Assembly (NCBI GenBank): GCA_027563935.2
Contig: CM050446.2
Span: 29,825,501 to 29,889,500, forward strand
Source: Costus lasius
Taxonomy: Eukaryota; Streptophyta; Magnoliopsida; Zingiberales; Costaceae
Length of the DNA stretch: 64,000 bases
Direction of reading: 5' to 3'
In this document: positions 19,969 through 29,327 of the stretch, piece after piece
Layout of the letters: every line of letters begins with the position of its first letter
Position numbering within the stretch: the first letter of the stretch is position 1
Notes under the pieces: model-generated
The model's database searches: none
What the model saw: the letters and a program-made list of their open reading frames with translations, nothing else
What the model was told of the DNA's origin: nothing
Position numbers and translations under genes: made by a program

Positions 19969-20448
19969 GATCTTGTTTTGATTCTTTTCAGATGCAAACT
20001 GCTGCTGTTTCTTCTATTGTTTGTGATGTATGTGGAAACCATGGGCACTATGCTGAAGAGTGTAAAGTTATTGTTGATCAGGGTAGTGAGCAAATTAATG
20101 CAATAGGGGGTTACAATCAAGGCAGAAGTAATGACCCTTACTCCAATACTTATAACCCTGGTTGGAGGAACCATCCTAACCTGTCCTTGAAAAGTAATAA
20201 TCATGCTAGTGGAAAAAATGAGAATAGGGGGTATAATCAAGGACATCCAAATCAGAGTCAACCCCAAAAATCTAGTTTAGAGGATATGTTTGAGAGATTC
20301 ATGGGGGCCCAGATGAAACAAAATGAGGAAGTCATAGAGAGCCTTAAATAAATTAACTCTAGGTTGGATGGTGTTGTTGCTCACAATAAAATTTTAGAGA
20401 CTCAGATAGCATAATAGGCTAGTACACCTTATAGACCCCCAGGGAAAT
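19969..20448 (+). pseudogene. Gyp3 gag nucleocapsid region
   Basis: Frame with SFQMQTAAVSSIVCDVCGNH. It contains an intact CCHC zinc knuckle (C-D-V-C, H, C spacing CX2CX4HX4C), which would bind RNA, then NPGWRNHPNLSLKSN and a glutamine-rich tail, ending at a TAA at 20349. Further words (INSRLDGVVAHNKILE) follow in frame up to the Cop2 insertion at 20449. The gag tail resumes at 38984. Confidence 0.87.
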
Positions 20449-22527
20449 TGTTGGGAAACCCCGGGGACATTTTACAATTTTCAGAGTCATGGACATACAT
20501 TTTACGCAGCGGAAGAATGTCCCCGAAACAGGCCGGTCCCAAAAAACTAGTGAAGATCTCTTGCGAGGGGGTCGACACGATGTGATAGTAAGTACCTTTA
20601 AGCAATTAGAAGCCGATGTCGATGAAGGCGCCCAAGTGTTCGCCCTCTGCAGTCTCGCACACACGGATTCCTCAAGTTTTCTTCTTCCTCGCCCGGTGCT
20701 AGCCTTGGGAAGAAGATCCATGCCTTAGGAGAGTTCTCCAAGCAACTTGCGCCACCACCAAAATGTGATGCGCCAAGGAGATGGAAAGAGAAGGGAACGC
20801 CGCAAGCCTTCTTGTTCCTTTGCGCCAAGGAAAGGAAGAGGAGAAAGATGAAGCATGCTTGCGCCCTTGATGGAAGAAGAAGAGCTCTAAGCTCTCCAAG
20901 CCGTCGCCCTCTAATGCTTCACGCCTCCAAGAAATTAGCATCATCAAGAGAGGGGGCGGCAAGGGCTTATTTATAGGGAGTAAGAGGCGGTTAGGGGAGA
21001 AAGGCAAGTGTTGACAATTAGGGCATGATTCTAGGAGATTATTTAATCAAATATACTGATTAAATCTTCACTCCCATATGCGCTTAAGACTTGCCAAAGC
21101 AAGTATCAGCCATATGCGCCCATATCATGCCATATGAGGCATCAATCCCATTTATGCGCCTAGACTTACTCAAGGCAATATAATGGATTGCCTAATGTGG
21201 CTTGGGCGCAAGTCCTAATCCAATTAGGACTCTAATTATGTTAATAATCAACCCACAATTGTCAAACACAATCCAATCAATTATCTTGGGTGATTTAATC
21301 ACCTAGGAGATACCAAACAAGGCATAGGCGCAAATTCTAGTCCAACTAGAATCCCATATGCGCCTATCCTATTAATTCATCCCCATTATACCCTTCAAGC
21401 CTCATAGCCCTTTAATACAACTTATTAGCAAGCCCAACTAAACAATGGGCCAAGCCCAAAGTCCATTATGCATGTTAACCAAGATATTGGATCCAATCCA
21501 ATTTAACCCATGGTCAAATGAGGTTAACCATGGTAAATCTGATCAATATGCCACAAACGGAAGTTGGCTCCAATAAGTTTCTTCCATCTCATCAGGCCCA
21601 TTGGCGCTGATGAAATCTCCCAAATAGATCCGAGTTATCCAATAACTCGATCTAAAGGCTACCCGATCAATATGAAAACTCGAGTATCAAGCCATACGAC
21701 CCTGTAGGTTCCTCTAACGCTGGCAGTGCTAACCAAAGGTCATCACAAGCAGTGAGTGGCACCTAGCAGTGCATCGCTGCTACCCAGGTCATTGGAATGG
21801 ATATCGACATCGACATCTCCATCATCGCAACTAGGTACAGATGCATTACAGTCTCTTTGCCGAACTGATATCCGATTGGACAAGTGTGTCACCACTTGCT
21901 TTCATCCAATCACATGGCTATGACTAAAACAGGTTCTCACCTGGGTATGGCCATACACTCTCAGTCATATAACCATAAAGGAGCTCCATGGATATCATAC
22001 TTCCCTAGGGAAGGGGCAAATCCTATGTCTGTCCATTGATCTTCTCATATGGGTCGTGACATGCTCAATAACAACCGTTATGACCTCCCAGCTATGACAA
22101 GGTGTTAGGTTGTATCAAAGCAAGTCCCTAACCATATAGAATGATCAATGACCTCAAGTCAAGGGATCAATGCATCTCCTGTCACTTATGAGGATAACTC
22201 ATGACACCAAGTTATAGCCTCATAGCGGGTCTATCCAGTATATCCTCCAATGATATACCCATGTGTCTGCATTAGCACCACGTGCCTAACCAGCCCACAT
22301 ACCAGTTTCTCAAGTACCAGAGCTGTCCCATATCCACTCAGGTACATCGACTGGGGACAATTATTTGAGCACAGATCCAATCTGTCTCCAGGGACATTAT
22401 CATGTAAGTACCCAATCGCAGGTGTAGACAAACAATGATAACGACAATGCCAGAAAGATATATGAATATCAGAGTTAAGTAGTACAAAGATGGACCAAAA
22501 CTAGGTCCTAGGGCATATACACCTACA
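20449..22527 (-). repeat. Cop2 3' LTR
   Basis: In element orientation it runs TGTAGGTGTATATGCC to GTTTCCCAACA; the other copies start TGTTGG and end CCAACA, a 6-bp inverted terminal repeat. A TATA box (TATAAATA, minus strand, 20969-20976) is present. Near its end, CGGGGACATT and AATGTCCCCG (20516-20525 and 20462-20471 on the plus strand) form a 10-bp stem. Confidence 0.93.
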
Positions 22528-22528
22528 A

Positions 22529-23069
22529 TCTCCCACTTCCACTAAGACCTAGAGGTTGAGCAACCTCAACCCCATATCTCTAGTACGACCATCATGCTTC
22601 TGCTGCGCCAAAGCCTTGGTCAGTGGGTCGGCTAGATTGCTCTCTATGTCAACTCTGCTAATCTTGACATCACCTCGATCAATGATCTCTCTGATCAGGC
22701 AAAATCTCCTGAGTATGTGTTTGGACCTTTGATGAGACCGTGGTTCCTTAACATGTGCAGTTCCCATTGTTGTCATAGTAGAGCTCAATGGGATCCATTG
22801 CACTTGGAACCACCTGAAGTTCAGAAAAGAACTTCCTGATCCAAACGGCTTCATTGGCTGCCTCAGAAGCAACCACATACGCAGCTTCGGTTGTAGAATT
22901 AGCTATGGTGGATTGCTTGAAGCTCTTTCAGCATACAGCACCTCCAACCATCTTTAAACAAATAGCTGGTCTACGATCTGAAGTCCTCATGATCAGACTG
23001 GAACGATGCGTCAGTATAGCCCTGCATACTGAGCTCTTCCAGTCCCCGTAGACCATACAGAATAAATCC
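22529..23069 (-). pseudogene. Cop2 RNase H, frameshifted
   Basis: The end of pol reads HILRRFCLIREIIDRGDVKI, NLADPLTKALAQQKHDGRTR and stops at LLNL just before the polypurine tract (GTGGAAGTGGGAGAT, minus strand). Upstream, the RNase H words PSAMDPIELYYDNNG shift frame at NNG (two bases fewer than Cop3) and again at EYPEKD (one base more than Cop3). Cop4 carries both shifts. RNase H would degrade the RNA template; this copy cannot make it in frame. Confidence 0.88.
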
Positions 23070-24335
23070 TTAGTCCTTTTCAGGATACTCAAGGATATTC
23101 TTTACAGCCACCCAGTGCTGCAAACCTGGATTGGATTGGTATCGGTTGGTTATGCTTACAGCATAAGCAACATCTGGTCTAGTACACAGCATTGCATACA
23201 TGATTGATCCTACTGCCGAAGCATAGGGAATTCGACTCATGTTATCCCTCTCAGCCTGTGTTGTGGGACACTGGCCTTTTGAGAGAGTAAGGCCATCTCT
23301 CACTGGAAGGTATCCTTTCTTGGATTGCTCCAAGTTAAACCTCTCCAGGACCTTATCAATGTGGGTACTCTGACTAAGGGCCAGAAGCCTCTTGGATCTA
23401 TCCCAATAGATCCTCACGCCCAGAATATAGGCGGCCTCCCCTAAGTCTTTCATCTCGAAACACTTCCCTAGCCATGTCTTCACAGCTTGAAGACTAGGGA
23501 TGTCATTTCCGATGAGCAGTATGTCATCAACATACAAGACCAGAAAAATCACCAAGCTCCCACTGAATTTTCTGTATACACAAGCGTCATCTTCTCTTTT
23601 GATAAACCCATAATCTCTCACGGCTTCATCAAATCGAAGATTCCAACTTCGAGATGCTTGCTTTAATCCATAAATGGACCTCTTTAGCCTGCAGACCTTA
23701 TTAGCCTCTGCAGGATGGATGAAGCCATCAGGTTGTGTCATATACACATCCTCAGTCAGCTTCCCGTTAAATAACGCTGTCTTCACATCCATCTGCCATA
23801 TCTCATAATCATGATATGCAGCTATAGCAAGCAGAATCCGAATGGATTTAATCATGGCAACTGGCGAGAAGGTTTCATCATAGTCCACCCCGTGGACTTG
23901 TTTAAATCCTTTAGCCACTAGTCTACCCTTGTAGGTAACTATATTGCCATCCATGTCTGTCTTCCTCTTGAAGACCCATTTACACCCTATGGGTTTTACA
24001 CCATCAGGCAGCTCAACCAAATCCCAGACTTGGTTAGCCGACATGGAATCCATCTCGGATCGCATGGCGTCAAGCCATTTCTTGGAGTCCGGTCCACTAA
24101 CCGCCTCATCATAGGTTCTAGGTTCATCCTCAATGATGAAGATCCCATCGTGTTGGGTCGGTAGCGACCCATACCTTTCAGGTGCACGACGAATTCTCCC
24201 AGACCTACGCGGGACCTGTGTCTGAGCCTCAGGTTGCCTAGCAACCGGTGCAGGTGGCTCAGATTCCATCTCTTTGTCTTGTGCTTGCACTTGGACCTCA
24301 TCCAAGTCAAACTTCCTCCCACTAACTTCTTTCAT
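23070..24335 (-). CDS. Cop2 reverse transcriptase
   Basis: A 421-residue open stretch of copia RT. From the N-terminus: a linker with RRSGRIRRAPERYGSLP, then WLDAMRSEMDSMSANQVWDL, PIGCKWVFKRKTDMDG, YKGRLVAKGFKQVHGVDYDE, the first catalytic aspartate in WQMDVKTALFNG (residue about 187), and LYVDDILLIGND with the YVDD catalytic pair (residue about 270). It continues to CTRPDVAYAVSITNRYQSNP. Motif A reads ALFNG where copia elements have AFLNG. The frame lacks a true start and is one unit of a broken polyprotein. Confidence 0.92.
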   Translation of the reverse strand: MKEVSGRKFDLDEVQVQAQDKEMESEPPAPVARQPEAQTQVPRRSGRIRRAPERYGSLPTQHDGIFIIEDEPRTYDEAVSGPDSKKWLDAMRSEMDSMSANQVWDLVELPDGVKPIGCKWVFKRKTDMDGNIVTYKGRLVAKGFKQVHGVDYDETFSPVAMIKSIRILLAIAAYHDYEIWQMDVKTALFNGKLTEDVYMTQPDGFIHPAEANKVCRLKRSIYGLKQASRSWNLRFDEAVRDYGFIKREDDACVYRKFSGSLVIFLVLYVDDILLIGNDIPSLQAVKTWLGKCFEMKDLGEAAYILGVRIYWDRSKRLLALSQSTHIDKVLERFNLEQSKKGYLPVRDGLTLSKGQCPTTQAERDNMSRIPYASAVGSIMYAMLCTRPDVAYAVSITNRYQSNPGLQHWVAVKNILEYPEKD

Positions 24336-25413
24336 AAGAAATTTTTTCTCTAGAAAGACAGCACCCCGAGCAACAAAAACTTTGTTCTCGGTTGGGACAT
24401 AGAAGTAGTATCCTTTAGTTTCCTTAGGTTACCCCACAAATACACACTTATCAGATCTAGGTTCTAGCTTGCTAGAATCCTGACGTTTGACATAAGCCTC
24501 ACATCCCCAGATCCTGATAAACGCGAGATTAGGGCGTCTCCCACTCCACATCTCGTATGGGATTTTGGAGACACTCTTAGATGGAACATTATTCAGTATT
24601 AGAGAAGCTGTCTCAAGTGCATGTCCCCAGAATGAGGGAGGTAGAGTTGCATGACTCATCATAGATCGAACCATGTCCGACAAAGTTCGATTTTTTCCTT
24701 TTAGACACACCATTCCATTGAGGTGTTCCAGGAGGAGTGAGTTGGGATATGATCCCACACTCTCTCAGATAGTCAAAGAACTCACCGCTCAGGTACTCTC
24801 CACCACGATCTGATCGAAGAGCCTTAATGGATCTACCAAGCTGGTTTTCTACTTCTTGTCTAAACTCCTTAAATTTCTCAAAGGATTCAGACTTATGTCT
24901 CATCAGATAGACATAACCATATTTACTGAAGTCATCAGTAAACGCGATGAAGTAGTTGTACCTTCCTCTGGCTTGTATATTGAAAGGCCCATACACGTCA
25001 GTATGTATGAGATTTAATAAACCTCCTGCCCTCTCACCAGTCTTGGTGAAGGGCGCCTTTGTCATTTTCCCTAATAAACAAGGTTCACAAGTATCAAATT
25101 CCTCCAAGGAACTTGAATCTAACAACCCATTTTCATGGAGTTGTCGAATGCGATTCTTGTTTATATGGGCTAATCGACAATGCCGTAGGAAAGCACCAAC
25201 TGAACCACTCAGTTTGGTCCTTTTATTATTTATGTTACAAATAGAGCTATCCATGTCCAAGACATGCGGACCGTTGCACAAAGTACCCTTCCCATAAAAC
25301 ATGTTTGCAAAAGAAAAAGAACATAAGTTCTTTTTTATTTCAAACCTAAATCCTTTCTTTGCCAAGCAAGGAGTGGATACAATGTTTTGGTAAGGGAAGG
25401 TACATAATAGCAA
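24336..25413 (-). pseudogene. Cop2 integrase
   Basis: The right part (24613-25413) contains the zinc domain (HCRLAHINKNRIRQLHENGL and DTCEPCLLGKM) and the catalytic core D residues (LIHTDVYGPF, LRSDRGGEYLSG). The frame shifts at GVSKRKKSN, where the core glutamate should follow in VSERR. The left part (24429-24758) resumes with LSDMVRSMMSHATLPPSFWG and a stop at GG-PKETKG. Integrase would insert the cDNA. It borders the Cop3 insertion at 25418. Confidence 0.88.
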
Positions 25414-25418
25414 TTGTC

Positions 25419-27372
25419 TGTTGGTGTATGCCCTAGGACCTAGTTTTGGTCAACTTATGTACTACTTGACACTGATATTTATATATCATTCTGGCATTGT
25501 CGTTATCATTGTTTGACTACACCTGCGATTGTGTACTTACATGATAATGTCCCTGGAGACAGATTGGATCTGTGCTCGAATTATAATCCCCAGTCGATGT
25601 ACCTTAGTGGATATGGGACAGCTATGGTACTTGTGAGACTGGTATGTGGGCTGGTTAGGCACGTGGTGCTAACGCAAACACATGAGTATATCATTGGGGA
25701 TATACTGGATACACCCGCTATGAGGCTATGACTTGGTGTCATGAGTTATCCTCATAAGTGACAGGAGATGCATTGATCCCTTGACTTGAGGTCATTGATC
25801 ATTCTATATGATTAGGGACTTGCTTTGATACAACCTAACACCTTGCCATAGCTGGGAGGTCATAACGGTTGTTATTGAGCATGTCACGACCCATATAAGA
25901 AGATCAATGGATAGACATAGGATTTGCCCCTTCCCTAAGGAAGTATGATATCCATGGAGCTCCTTTATGGTTCTATGACTGAGAGTGTATGGCCATACCC
26001 AGGTGAGAACCTGTTTTAGTCATAGCCATGTGATTGGATGAAAACAAGTGGTGACACACTTGTCCAATCGGATATCAGTTCGGCAAAGAGACTGTAATGC
26101 ATCTGTACCTAGTTGCGATGATGGGGATGTCGATGTCGATATCCATTCCAATGACCTGGGTAGTAGCGATGCACCGCTAGGTGCCACTCACTGCTTGTGA
26201 TGACCTCTGGTCAGCACTGCCAGCGTCAGAGGAACCTACAGGGTCGCACACCTTGATACTTGAGTTCTCGTATTGATCGGGAAGCCTTATGATCGAGTTA
26301 TTGGATAACTCAGATCTAATTGGGAGATTTCATCAGCGCCAATGGGCCTGATGAGATGGAAGAATGTTATTGGAGTCAAACTTTATTTTTGGCAGGTTGA
26401 CCCGTATTTGACCATGGTTGGTCACATTTGGATTAGGGTTGCATTGGATTGGATCCAAGTGCTTAATCAACCTATGCAATGATGTTTGGGCTAGCTCATT
26501 ATCCAATGAGGCCCAATAACAAGTTCTCATGAAGAGATGAGAGGCTAAAAGGGTATAATGGGGAGAAACATGAACCATTAGGCGCCTAGGGGCATAATGG
26601 GGTCATGTTGGCGCCTTTGCTACATTATGGAAGTAAAGGGCGCCTCCCCCTCTCTTCCTAGGATGGAATGCATGCCTCTATGGCATTGCTTGAGACGCAA
26701 GGCAAGGCCTTGGCGCACAAGGAAAGGCATGGGAACAAAAGGAAAGGTTGAATGAGAATTATGGAAATGTCTTGGAGACTTTCCTTATCTCAAACCTCCT
26801 CATCCTAGCCCTACACTTGTCATGATCCTAGCCATCACCCTAACCGCCTCTTGCCCTATAAATATGACCCTAGTCGCCCCCTCTTGTGGGTAATCAATCC
26901 TTGAAGGCGTGAACATAAGAGGAGGGGCGAAAGGCTTGGGACAAGGGTGCATCTTCTTCCATAACCGCGAGTTTCTTCCCTTCTTCCTCCTTGGCGCAAG
27001 AGAAGGAAAGGCTTGGCGGCATTCTCCCTTCTCCTCTCTTCTTCTTCAATTGGCACTTCTACCTTGGAGGTGGCGCAAGCATTCAAGAAGAGAACTAAGG
27101 CTTGGATCTTCTTCCCGAGGCTAGCACCGGGCGTGGGAGAAGAGAACTCAAGAGATCCGTGTGTGTGAGATTGCAGAGGGCGCACACTTGGGCGCCTACA
27201 TCGGCATCGCTCTACATTGCTCTTAAGGTATTTCCTCTCATCGTGTCGACTCCCTTGCTTGCGATCTTCACTGGGTTTTTGGGACTGGCCTGTTTCGGGG
27301 ACATTCTTCCGCTGCGAAAAATGTATGTCCATAACTCTGAAAATTGTAAAATGTCCCCGGGGTTTCCCAACA
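25419..27372 (+). repeat. Cop3 5' LTR
   Basis: Runs TGTTGGTGTATGCC to GTTTCCCAACA, lacking one TA dinucleotide near the start relative to the 3' copy. TATAAATA at 26857-26864 is the likely core promoter. The terminal stem CGGGGACATT (27296-27305) and AATGTCCCCG (27350-27359) ends 13 bases before the LTR border. Confidence 0.95.
26857..26864 (+). promoter_or_regulatory. TATA box of Cop3 5' LTR
   Basis: TATAAATA, about 1440 bases into the LTR. It is preserved in every copia LTR in the window (34070-34077 in the 3' copy; minus strand at 20969-20976, 37425-37432 and 56873-56880). Confidence 0.7.
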
Positions 27373-27373
27373 G

Positions 27374-27385
27374 TGGTATCAGAGC
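27374..27385 (+). other. Cop3 primer-binding site (initiator tRNA-Met)
   Basis: TGGTATCAGAGC, one base after the LTR end, matches the complement of the initiator tRNA-Met 3' end. Confidence 0.93.
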
Positions 27386-29003
27386 GACTTGGAAGACTCG
27401 AACGATGTTTTATGCTTTTCTTCCATGCTCACATGCCATATCTCTATTTTCGTAAATAGCATGATGCATGGCAATCGATTTTTCTAAAAGTAGAAAAATT
27501 AGGGTTTCTTGTTTCTATCATCCTCTCAATCTCTTTTGGATATTTGGACTATTTTTCTTGTTTGATTTAAAGATCAAAGGCGCACGTAATTTTGTCAAGT
27601 AGGATGGGCATTGTGTCTTCGGACTGGCCAAGTCTCTTGATCTGACAAAATTGCCAGCCGAAAGGATCTCTGAAATCATCATGAAAAATAAATCGCAATA
27701 AACCAAAAGACTTGTGAGAAGAAGATGAGAAAAAGAAACTGGTTTTATGAAAAAGTAAAATTTCAGATTTTATGTTTTTCATGAGCATGTAGAATTGCAT
27801 GAGTGAATACCTTGATTGTGCATGATGTTGTGATCATTAGTCAAGCCCCCCCTTTGCATGCCTGCGATGTATCCTTGTGCGGCCTGCGTGCCATCTTTTT
27901 CATTATTTTTGTAAAAATTAAGAGGAAGATTAAGGGCTAGGCGCATCCTTCTTGGACCTTGATGCTCGCATCTTGCTTGATGGCGCAAGCATGCAAGGTG
28001 GCGTATGCAAGCTGGTGCTTGGTTGCTTGGTGGCGCAAAAGGTCTTGGCCCCTTGCATGGTGGCGCACCTTCCTTATGGGGAACTTCGTAAGTATTCCTC
28101 TACGGTTTGAGAGCTAAACCATGAGAGAAGGACCTTGGAGCCAACCTTGAAGTTCAAGCTAGAGGTCGGCTAGGCTAGGTCTAGTTTTTGGGGCTTGAGT
28201 TCTAGGACAAGAGTTGAACCTATTTCATGGCATGGATTGGTTCAATGTCTTGTATAGGATATGATCACATCATCCTTTACTGCTTTTATTATTATCTGCA
28301 GAAGCATGCCTGAAATGTTTTACCGTTATGTTATCACTATAGGATTGCATGCCTGTAATGATAGACATATGATAAAACTGAGATGATGAGACCTTAAACA
28401 AAAACCCTCAATTAAAATATCAAGTCTGGTAGCCTTCTAACGCGTAGCCCTCACTAAGCTATCGATCAGTGGAGTTGTGAATTGTTTCCCACCCTCGTGG
28501 GACACACCCACTTATCTTTAGAAAGTGCATGGTGGCAATGGTTTCCCCAGTCCAGTTTTAACCTGGGCGTGCCTTCGCAAGGAAACTCGTTGGCCCTAGG
28601 CATAACGGTTAGGAATGGACTTGACTAGAAGTTCACATGTGCTAGGCACATGGTGAAAGTCTAGAGGCATCGTTGAGAGGTAAAGGTTTCATGTTGTATC
28701 CAGCCCTCGCTGGACATGAAATGCCCAGACTGTCTCAACAAGGGGAGTTGCTTGGAGCAACCGGCCGGCGCGCCCACCTTAGGAAACATGGGTTACTTTG
28801 TGCATCTCATCCCACCCTCGTGGGACGTGAAGCCTCATGTGAAATAAGGATCCCATCTCACTAGGAAGTCTTAAACTTCCCGATTGACTTTGTGGGTTGT
28901 CAATTCGAATTTAAAATAGTGGGAGCCATGGTCATTTAAAACAAGTCCAGTTTAAATGACTCGAAGTAGTACTAATCTGCTGTTTCTTGGTTGTTGTAGA
29001 ACA
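27386..29003 (+). other. Cop3 untranslated leader with three matched hairpins
   Basis: There is no credible ORF over 1.6 kb. It contains three 16-base hairpins, each with a 6-bp stem and the loop CCTC: 28487-28502 and 28810-28825 (TCCCAC/GTGGGA) and 28699-28714 (TCCAGC/GCTGGA). The same three occur in the Cop2 leader at identical spacing. They lie between PBS and gag, where packaging signals normally reside. Confidence 0.75.
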
Positions 29004-29270
29004 ATGGCTGTGAACAATGGCAGATGGTCACTGCGATCTACCCTGGAAAGGGATAAGTTGGTTGGATCCAACTTAAAGGATTGGTATATGAACTTGAGAA
29101 TTGTGCTCAAGCTCGAGAGGAAGCTATATGTCCTTGAGAAGCCAATTCCTGAACCACTTCCATGCTTGGCCTCGGCGGCTGAGAAGGATGCTTATGATAA
29201 GCATCAAGCTAATACTTCGGAGGTTGCACAATTGATGCTAACCAACATGTCGCCCGAGCTTAGAGGGTAA
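29004..29270 (+). CDS. Cop3 truncated gag
   Basis: An 88-residue frame starting MAVNNGRWSLRSTLERDKLV and continuing NLKDWYMNLRIVLKLERKLY to NMSPELRG, then TAA at 29268-29270. This is the N-terminal part of a copia gag (the DUF4219/UBN2-like start). The stop replaces the glutamine codon before YESKSASEI. Cop2 has a stop at the same codon. Beyond it the frame runs EIISNLRQLFDALVE and jumps straight to NPPKVDI. The central helices of gag, expected after LRQLF, are missing in both copies. Confidence 0.88.
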   Translation: MAVNNGRWSLRSTLERDKLVGSNLKDWYMNLRIVLKLERKLYVLEKPIPEPLPCLASAAEKDAYDKHQANTSEVAQLMLTNMSPELRG

Positions 29271-29327
29271 TATGAATCTAAGAGTGCCTCTGAAATTATT
29301 TCTAATCTAAGGCAGCTCTTTGATGCA

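Noticed and set aside
26856..27332. 158-residue ORF on the minus strand, identical to one at 34069-34545
   Set aside because: Antisense to the transcribed part of the Cop3 LTRs; identity is explained by LTR identity and no protein family is recognised.
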